64,000 bases of DNA from Sinonovacula constricta (Eukaryota; Mollusca; Bivalvia; Cardiida; Solecurtidae): assembly GCA_007844125.1 (NCBI GenBank), contig CM017563.1:32518907-32582906 (forward strand), given 5' to 3'. Positions 55,654 to 64,000 of the stretch are shown one piece after another. The notes beneath the pieces were generated by a model. That model was not told the origin of the DNA and searched no databases. It saw only the letters and a list, made by a program, of their open reading frames with translations. The translations under genes were made by a program, and so were the position numbers. Each line of letters begins with the position of its first letter. The stretch's first letter is position 1.

Positions 55654-58356
55654 ATGAAAACCGCTGCACTGATACAGGACACTAAACCAAGCATAGCTGT
55701 TGTCGTCCAGCAGCCTAATGAAGTAAGTGTTCGTGCATTTTTTAAGTGTAGCGGGATGCAGTTATATATTTTTTTATTTGTCATGGAAAAAAAACAACCA
55801 GCAATTGCACGTTGAATATTATCAAAATATAACACGATTTGCAAAAGAATGATAAACGTCATTGTATATTTTGATTGTGTTTTTTTCTCGATTTACTTTT
55901 AGTACAGTTTCCAAGTCAAATCTTTGTTTGATTTTAGAAATTAATGCAGATTGTATATGTTTTGTTCGCTTAATAAAATGGTGTACTTTAATATTGTAAT
56001 CGTACCACGATAAACAAGTTATACAAGCCTTATTCTTTTTCTCAGGAAAATGCTTCGACGACCAATGCGCCAACGAACCAGTTTGTTAAACACGGGCTGA
56101 TTGGTTTGACAATGGTTGCCGTTGTTACAGGCATCGTGATAGGTGCAGTTTATCTCGGATATTCGTTCACTAAAAGCATTCAAGAGGTTTGTTTACACGT
56201 ATTTACTTTTCAAAAAAATGTCTTCATATGTGTCTTTTACTTTGTATTTTCTATCATCTTTGTATTTTCTATAATAAAAGGAAAAACAACATGATGGTAT
56301 TGCTTCCATAATAAATCTATTACAACCAAAGTACATAGTTGTAAATTAACATATTTGGAACAGAGGGAATTCTTTATTTACCCAATTAACATAAAACGTT
56401 CACATATTGTATTTGATTTGTATAACTAGGAGTCCTTGGTTGAGTTCCGGACCAGCTCAGGCCAGCTAATCGTTGAGAGGATCCTGGTCACGGACCGTGA
56501 GGAGATGTTCGAGACCCCGACTATCACCGCCGTTTATGACTTCAAAACCGTAAGAAATGTTTATATTGCAAATAAGAATATATATGACAAAGTCCAATGA
56601 GCATTGCAACATACACAAAAAATGAAAAGGCACAGGACAAAGGTATTCACATACACGCCAAATGTAAAAGTTATAACAAATCTGTGATAAGTCATTTAAC
56701 AAAAAGAGCAAACCCGACAGTTACCGCCTTGGAACATATTGACTTAGACGTAGTTTTTCTTTGTTATTTTGTTTCTTTTATATGTGCTATGTTTATATAT
56801 TTAAGACTAAGAGATTAAAGACTAGAAATCTTTGGCCTCTGGCGCCTCTTATTGTAGAACATAAATTGTCCAACATAAAATATCTTGGGGGCCAGGCTGG
56901 TGTTAAAAAGAAACGAAAAACTGTCTTCAGTAGTTAGTGATAAAAAACAGACTATATTGTTTGTACTTTTGGCAAACGGAATCAAGGGCACATAGCACAA
57001 AAATTAAGTTTGTATTACTCTGATCGGTTGTACTTTCTCCGTATGTTATTTGCTTGGCACAAGCATGATTACTTTACGAAATGCAAAAGTATTGTTGTCT
57101 CTCTCCATAGCACATCATGGTTTTCAAATACGCTGACGCCCCTGTGTGTTACGTCAGCCATTTTATCACCGATGACGTCAAACTGCCCGGTGACCTCGTT
57201 AACAACATGACCGCGTCAGAAGTATGTACTCCATTTAAAACATTTGTTTTAATTTCATTTAAAGTGTGTCTATGTTAACAAGGGTAAGAAGTTTATTTAT
57301 GCACATATTAAGTTATAATTCTAATACGATGCAAACACCGTCACTAATTAATAGTAATTATGGCCTCTCCGGTTTCTTATCACTTTTCCTTCTCCCTTTA
57401 CTGCTTCTGCAATATTTCTTCTGCGTGTTTATATATATGAAAACACGGAAGAAAATAATGTTTGTCATCATTCTAATCCTTGTTACTTGAATTGTTTTTC
57501 TAATAATAAGTATTCCAATTTTGGCTCAATCATCTTGTAAAAATATTACATGCCAAGTATCTGTTTGTTTAACCTTTGAAGATAGCAATGTGTTTACTAT
57601 TATCGCTAGCCGTGGTAAAATCACAGACAATACATATAAATGGATTTTATTGCAAAGGTTACATTTTTTATATTTAAACACGGTCTTTCTTTTGTTATTT
57701 GTTATTTGTTTGAACGTTTATCGCAAGGGCCACACACATGGAATAGTTCGCTGACCGTATTCGTCAATATTGTTATTGTCGACGCGCTGGAGCGCGACAT
57801 CTATATATGGAATGCTCACTGAAATTTGCACATAGGGAAAGTTTGTTTTGCGGACTTATATAGGTTACACGACACTAACCGATTTTTTTCAGATGACTGT
57901 AAGCCTGAACGACCCAGTGGAGCGACTGTACCAGTCTACAGGAGTCCAGGTATCACGTGATCAGCTGTCAGAACGAGGCCAGGACTTATGTAGGACTAGC
58001 AAGATATTCTGGGTCATCGAGCAGACTAGCCATGGTTCGTTATTATTAATTGATTTTTTAAACTGTTTTGTAATAAACACTGGATAAATGTGGTTTTTAC
58101 GAAAATCAATTAAAATTGTAATAATGTTTCTAGCGTATTTATCAACAATATATTATACATGATTTGTTATACTTAATGTGTCATAACAGTTATATTTTAA
58201 CAACTTGTGTAACCTTGTTTTGTTGTTACAGCCTCCTCTACGACCAGAGAACGCCGGGCCGCGACGAGCGGCGGAAATTTCTGTATCTGTCTGTGCTGTA
58301 ACTGCTGCAACAAACCCGTCGTTGCTACCAGCAACACCACCGTCTCTTTGACGTAG
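55654..58356 (+). CDS. BRICHOS-domain type II membrane proprotein with furin site and six-Cys C-terminal peptide (paralog 2)
   Basis: Coding exons 55654-55722, 56046-56186, 56430-56549, 57111-57221, 57893-58034 and 58232-58356 have exactly the lengths of paralog 1 (69, 141, 120, 111, 142, 125 bp) with the same phases, giving 235 residues. The membrane span keeps VAVVTGIVIGAVY; BRICHOS keeps D107 (VYDFK), C123 (VCYVSHF) and C180 (DLCRTSKIFWV). Exon 5 is almost unchanged from paralog 1 at protein level. RERR and CxCxCCxCC are identical in position; changes near the peptide are conservative (K210 to N, S228-type changes). The acceptor before exon 5 has been replaced by part of an inserted repeat (57774-57890) ending TTTTTTTCAG, so splicing still looks possible. 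Frames are intact, so this copy is probably functional. Confidence 0.9.
57774..57870 (+). repeat. Inserted repeat in intron 4 supplying the exon 5 acceptor region
   Basis: Intron 4 matches paralog 1 up to CAATATTGTTATT, then diverges at GTCGACGCGCTGGAGCGCGAC. The inserted words recur inverted at 36355-36515. ATTGTCGACGCG also begins the insertion in the 3' UTR at 58373. Confidence 0.6.
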
Positions 58357-58372
58357 AAGATGTTTTTTATAT

Positions 58373-59130
58373 TGTCGACGCGCATGCTAGTAGAAAAGTA
58401 CTAGACGGCGCCATGTTGTACTATAAATAACTAAAGTGCGACGCTTGCAGGCATTTCGGTTATTATTTGTGTTTGGTGAAAGGCTCAATTTAATGGGCTT
58501 TTAGTGTAAAATGTAGCTGCATCCCGACTGTCACTTGAAATCGTTAAAGTATCATATGTGGATGTGTTTGTATATTATTTGTTTAAATTGCACATTTGTG
58601 ACGACGATGTTCTTTGTTATTGCCTAATCTGGTTCATGGTATTTTATTGTTTTTTAAGTGAATTCTTATTAACATCCTCTTGACATAGTTTCTTGTGTAA
58701 ACACGTCTAGATTTTTGTTTTTGTTTTTGTTTTTATGTTTGATTTCGTCGTTCCCAATGGAGTTGTAGGATTGCAGACCGGCCACTTTTATCTCATTTGT
58801 CTACTTTGTTACGTAATTTTCTCCTGTTTACTGAGCTTTTGAAAATTGATAACTGTTTATAGTAGATGATGTTTTATTAGTAAAAATATATTGGCGATCA
58901 TTGATGCTTCGAAATGCTTTCAGTGCTAAATTTTGGGAACTACTAAAATAGTTTTGAGATTTGGAGGAAAGTATTAAATGTGCGTATAAAAGTTTGAAAA
59001 GATATTTTTCTACTTTAATGTTTTCCACATATTTAGTTAAAGATGGGCTCTAGAAACAGACGGAAAGACATACAGACAGACAGCAATATAAAGCAAATAT
59101 ATTAACATTTTCAACACTTTCCAGACCATT
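58373..59130. mobile_element. Insertion of about 750 bp in the 3' UTR of paralog 2
   Basis: Paralog 1 runs from its stop through GAAGATGTG to CATGTCAAAACTGACGC in about 75 bp. In paralog 2 the same two landmarks are separated by about 770 bp, starting at ATTGTCGACGCGCATGC. The inserted DNA has no ORF. The ends were not resolved to the base. Confidence 0.65.
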
Positions 59131-60240
59131 CAAAGCAAACTCGACATTTTCAGCATGTAAAAACTGACGCTTTGAAAATCAACTACTGACACAAGTAAAC
59201 TTTTAGTCAAGGATTCTGTCTTAAATATATTGATTTAGACTGTTGTAGTTACAGTTATGTATGTTAATTACTATTGGTATATTTAAAATCTATCAATTTA
59301 ATGAATGTTTATTACAAACAAGAACAATCTTGTGTCCAAAATACAGCGTACTGCTCGGAGGCCATAATGACATGGTAGACAAAAGTAGGAGTCGTATTGT
59401 ATACAAAACGTTCTTCACACGTTGTTTCTTTATGTATCATTGACACATTGATATAATCACTTATTACATGTACTTACATATACAAGAAAACAATGTATCT
59501 CTATTTGTTTAGAAAGAAAACCTTTTTCCTAATATAACTGCGATAGTTATTTTCTTTTTTATTTCCATGATTTAAGTTTTGCACATTGATTTTTAACTGA
59601 AATTAGAACTTGATGATAAAAATAGTTTTTAATTTTCCAATTCAAAGGTTTAAAATTTATCATACATATGATTATTTAATAATTACGTTAACGGTGCAAA
59701 ATGTTAGTATATATAAATTACTCTGATACGTACAGTATTACAACACAAAAACCGTGAAAAAATAGTACCATCACTTACTTTCATTTAATTTAGCATTATA
59801 CAAAGGTCAACGTTTACATACAGTATCTGCAGGTATAAAAACATAAACTATAAAAGGTCCAGTTGTTGAATTAAATTCAGTAAAATATTTCTCTCCGCCT
59901 ACATTTGAGAGATTTTTTAAAAATATATTGAAAGGTCCGTATCGGCAAGATAAGGCCCCCATTCCATATAGTTAAGGCAAGATAAGCCCCACCCATAATT
60001 TAATGCAATATAAACTGCGCCCACACAATTTAGGCCCGCCCACATACTAATGGCAAGATAAGCCTTGTTCACATAGTTACAGCCAGATAAGCCTGTCCAT
60101 ATAGTTACGGCAAAATAAGTCCCACCCACATACCTACGGCATGATAAAGCCCCTCCAAATTTTTACCACAACATAAACCTCGCCCACATAGTTACTGTTC
60201 CTATGTCTCATTCCAGATGGCCGATACACTTCATTAAATA
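59131..60240. repeat. Decayed third copy of the duplicated 3' flank
   Basis: Shares AAAACTGACGCTTTGAAAAT, ATATTGATTTAGA, AGGTCCGTA(C/T)CGG and GATGGCCGATACA with the flanks at 37459 and 48523, in order, but with many changes and deletions. Confidence 0.7.
59930..60205. repeat. Expanded ~30-36-bp motif array (GGCAAGATAAGCCCCGCCCACATAGTTA)
   Basis: About eight or nine degenerate copies of a unit with GATAAGCC, CCCACA and ATAGTTACGG words. The two sister flanks (38428-38452 and 49534-49558) hold just one GATAAGCCCCGCCCACATTG, so this array grew from a single motif in this copy. Confidence 0.75.
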
Positions 60241-62985
60241 GAGGGCGTAATATGACTCGCTTGCATATTCGTCTTTTGACAAAAATATAACAAAATAATT
60301 CAGGAATGACATCATATATAAGTTTTGATATATTAAATGCATTTCAGCGTGATCATCCCCACTTAATGAGACATAAACGTAGGTGATAACGATTTTAGCC
60401 GCTGCTAGGGTCATGTGAAACATATATTTGCGTACGTTCTACTAAACAAGCAATAACATGCACTAACAGTTGTAAATCTATTGAAATGTAAAATGTTTAT
60501 AGTTTATTGTCAGTTTATACGCTGAAAACACCATATAAATATTACAAATAGCTTTTTAATAACCTTTTGTAGTGTATTCTTTATCTACAAGTATCATTCA
60601 ACCAGACACACTCAAGGGATGATTATCTAAATTACCAGAGGTGCTACGATTTTGTATAATTGGTAGTTACAAAGCATCTGTCCACATGGATGAGTAGATT
60701 TATTCTAGACTATCAAACAAAAGGCACCTGGATGAACCCCATATTTTTCAAATTGTATTTTTTTTATTTCAAAGTAACGGAATGCTTTTTGTTCATTTTT
60801 TTATTTCGTTGGTTAAATAAAATTTGAAAAATTGTTAAAATTGAGAACCCAACGAAAGGACTATTAAAATATAAACGGCCTAGTTTGAAAAAAATTAGGT
60901 GATGCATAAAGGCTTAATGGGTTTCTCTAAGCCAAGAATAAGTCAACTTGAGGTTGTAGACAGTACATATATCACCTACTGGGCACAATTAAAGAAAACA
61001 CATTACGTTCGGTATTTTACGACACTGTATTCACATATATCACAAAGCTAAAGCATATTTAACTGCACTAGTAAAATAAAACTTTTAACAGCTATTTTTT
61101 TAATGATGTTATTAAGTGTATTTTACAGGTACTCCCCGATTTATAAACATAAAGAAAAGACAATATACGACCGTAAGGTCTTTATTTCGTTATCATTAAT
61201 GTACGTTTTACAACAGAACATGTCTGAAACGAAAAGACATCTACTACACAATTACTTCTTTGCCAATATACCTAAAATGGCTTAGAAATAAACATACAAT
61301 AATAAGTCGAGCACACATTTGTTAACATTTAGTCATTGTTTAAGCATAGTCTCAAACTCAATGTCAGTGTGTTATCATATTCTCAAACTTAAAGTCAATG
61401 TTTTATCATAGTCTTAAACTCAAGGTCAATGTAAGCATGGTCTACATTAACAAAGTGTATAAAATAATAATAAAGAGCGAAAAGTTTATAAAAATTATGG
61501 ACAGTCCCCTGTCAGCCAAGTTAATAAATTTATTAAAGCGTAGATTAAATGGAAAGAGCAATTTCCATTAAATGCCTACTAAACACAAGCAAAAATACTG
61601 AAATTAGCATTTTTACAAAACCCCTAGATGCAACGCCCCTCTTACAGTAACATATGTATGTTAAACTTATGCTTAACCCTGTGATTCAAAGGACATATAT
61701 ATCATTGTAAAAATACAACAAATTGTGTATCTTTTATCTGAATATTTTTGCTGCTTTTATCTGAAACAGTATAAAGTATTTAAAATGCATGTATATTTCC
61801 CATATAGTTAAAGAACCTAGACTAAACCAGTCAACAAATGAACCCTTAGTTGTGAATTTTTGACTTAAACTAAGACTGATAATTGTGTAACCTTTTACAA
61901 AGTTATAAATGGAAATATGCTTGAACAAAATGATAGACGTTAAAACTTTGCCTTCAAGAGAACGTCTTAATGAGACATACCATTCCCAATTGTGTTACAC
62001 CTTTAAAACTGCAACATTAAAGGTGGTATGCGACAGTTTGCCTTAATTTAATACATACAACTATAACTTACCACTGCCTTTTGAAATTATTACTTAACTA
62101 TAACACTTAAAACAATAAAAGCACACACAAAAATCATAAATGATAATAATTTATACGTAGGATTTTCACTATGAAAGATGTCTATATCAGCAAGTTCATG
62201 AATTCACCAATAAAAACATTAAGTCTTAAAATAAGTTTGCCTAAAATAATGAATAAAAGCCACTTTCAAATACATTACTTTAATAAAATAACATTTACTT
62301 TAAATTACAAAAGTAAAACGTTTTACTATAAACATTTGACTGGTTCATAATAAATTGTTTTAAATATATTGAATGGTATATCAAGTCTGTTTAACATTCA
62401 CGTTATTTAGATACACACACTGTGGTCATTGACTTAGAGACAAATAACCATCATCATAAACGTGGTTTCTCAATGGAGAAAATTACCCAATATCTTTCGA
62501 CTATTTCCTTTAGAAATATCAGCGTTTGTATGTGTTTGTCAGAACATATAACAATAACAAAATTTGTTAACAACCGTTGTTTTACATCAATTGATTTTTG
62601 TAACTTTACTGGGCTTGTCATCATTGTTGACTCAGTTACGAAAGATGTGTGTACCACAATGGAACTTACCAATATGCAGATCGAAGCCATTGGTCAATTT
62701 AGAGTCTACAAGAACCCGTGTTGCTTCTTCTTTAACCCGGCTGACAACAATTGACAGTTGGTAATATGCACACAGGAAAAGGAAGCAGTGTCCGCCGATC
62801 CCAGACATATACACCACTAAATGGCAATTCTTCCCCACATGCTGATGTATGTTGAATATTCTTTCGGTAAGTTTTTTTTTTAACTTTTTGTTTTTAGTCA
62901 AATAAGAAAGTGTTTATTAAATTTGTTTATTTAATAACTTTACGTTATTAGTCCTATAAAAAGCACCTGCCACGTTCAATAACAT
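60241..62985. other. AT-rich spacer, no gene recognised
   Basis: The frame at 62422-62754 (110 codons) has no recognised domain. No RNA gene or clear repeat. Confidence 0.35.
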
Positions 62986-62989
62986 AACG

Positions 62990-63415
62990 ACCGGCTTTAA
63001 AACAGTGCCAATATCAATATCACTTTTTCGGCCCCGGGCCCGCATTTGAATTGATTTTATTAGCTAATAAGGCAAGAGCAAAATGATATAGAGTTCAGCA
63101 AGAAGCTTTGGGAAATGGCAGGTCATTTTGTTTTAACTCGGTCTATGTCTAGACTCCAACGGGTTGCATAAATTTATGAAAAAAAATATTCTCAGTTTTC
63201 ATTCACGGCATGAATTGGTATTGTATTATAAATTTACAACGTGTAGATTTCACAACAACACAAACAAGCATTTTCTGTTTTGAATTTATGCAAAAACTAA
63301 CTAAGCATAAAATGTGAAATGTTATAAGTACATGAAGTCATTTAATTAAATTGTTAATAAATAAGTGAAAACACGACTGCCCTCGGACAAATAACAGGGC
63401 CAATATCAAATCACT
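62990..63415. repeat. Dispersed repeat, copy 2
   Basis: Matches 50940-51428. Here both ends carry forms of the GCCAATATCAA word (62997-63008 and 63401-63411). Confidence 0.7.
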
Positions 63416-63564
63416 TAAAGTTAAGTGCTCTCGACTGCTTGCTGGTGAGTTAAACAAATACGAAAGAATTAATTCACCTGGGGCATTATGCAATATAAAG
63501 TTATCTTGTATGCCCGAGTACTATTACATCCTGGAAACGTAGGGAATTGTAGGCTGCATTAAAC

Positions 63565-64000
63565 ATGTACAGAAACAATAAAAATGAAAATAACAGGGTA
63601 TTGTTGATAAGTAAGAGATCAGAATATAAAAATTGTATCCGCAAAGCAAGGTATGAATATGACAAATTAGAAACTCAAAAACTATTATCTGCAAAGATTA
63701 AAAATGCCAGGCAATATTGGACACTTCTTAAAGGGTCATATGGAATAAAAACCTCAAATATACCAATTGATGATTTTGAAGCCTATTTCAAGGCTGTTAA
63801 TAACCCAGAGAGCCAGTTCTTCACACCAGATGAAGATGTCTTCACCTTTATCGAGAGATGTGAAAAGAATGAGTTTCAGATCATGTTTGAAGAGCTAAAC
63901 TTCCCGATTACTCAGAATGAATTGCTAAAGGCTTTAACCAGCTAAACACCAACAAATCTGAAGGTCCTGACAATTACTTAAATGAATTCTTCATACAGGG
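63565..64000 (+). mobile_element. LINE fragment: pre-RT region and start of the reverse-transcriptase domain
   Basis: The frame from 63565 gives a lysine/arginine-rich helix region (KRSEYKNCIRKARYEYDKLE), then NARQYWTLLKG, a DFEAYFKAVNNPES segment and LNFPITQNELLKAL. This is the order seen between endonuclease and reverse transcriptase in animal LINEs. The frame stops at 63943-63945, but a one-base shift near 63930 restores NQLNTNKSEGPDNYLNEFF, the first conserved RT block (K-S-x-G-P-D). The copy is therefore frameshifted, and it continues past the window. The 5' border is not defined; it follows closely after the repeat at 62990-63415. Confidence 0.8.

Noticed and set aside
62422..62754. 110-codon frame with several Cys residues, considered as a further BRICHOS-like or secreted gene
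   Set aside because: No BRICHOS motifs, no signal peptide, and overlapping minus-strand frames are equally open.

Overview
This is a eukaryotic, AT-rich, repeat-dominated window from an invertebrate animal, most likely a bivalve mollusc. That assignment is an inference. It rests on spliced genes with GT-AG introns, several tRNA-headed SINE families of the kind common in bivalve DNA, a BRICHOS gene family and dense satellite DNA. There are no bacterial operons, no CRISPR arrays and no intact tRNA or rRNA gene.

Layout. 1-5 kb: the 3' end of a LINE, one HARBI1-like nuclease exon on the minus strand, SINE copies and a MITE. 6.0-11.0 kb: a nested transposon, in which a solo LTR (4-bp target duplication) is split by a 4.26-kb foldback element (27-bp perfect inverted ends, 9-bp target duplication, palindromic ~180-bp subrepeats in opposite orientations in its two arms). 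11.2-12.95 kb: an 82-bp satellite. 13-18 kb: a second solo LTR of the same family, hAT-like MITEs, microsatellites and a 5S-like fragment. 18.5-19.5 kb: a PhyH-type Fe(II)/2-oxoglutarate dioxygenase gene broken by two stops and a frameshift. 20-25 kb: a tRNA-SINE, a TIR element, simple repeats and otherwise featureless DNA. 25.5-34.8 kb: mostly tandem repeats (CAC-rich array, ~80 copies of a 61-bp satellite with higher-order structure, a GAT microsatellite and a 10/14-bp minisatellite). 39.5-41.1 kb: a dimeric 192/195-bp satellite that flips orientation.

The real genes are two six-exon paralogs at 45.6-48.5 kb and 55.65-58.36 kb, with a truncated third copy at 36.9-37.5 kb. Both intact genes have coding exons of 69/141/120/111/142/125 bp and encode 235-residue type II membrane proteins: short cytosolic tail, one membrane span, linker, BRICHOS domain, an RERR furin-type site, and a 32-residue tail carrying six cysteines as CxCxCCxCC. 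This is the architecture of BRICHOS proproteins that chaperone and release a C-terminal peptide (Bri2, arenicin-type precursors). Each gene has the same promoter (two CCAAT boxes and a TATA box), and the copies arose by segmental duplication that also copied about 2 kb of 3' flank. The cluster is the most interesting functional content here.

The last 440 bases enter a second LINE, just upstream of and into its reverse-transcriptase domain. It carries a frameshift and runs off the window.
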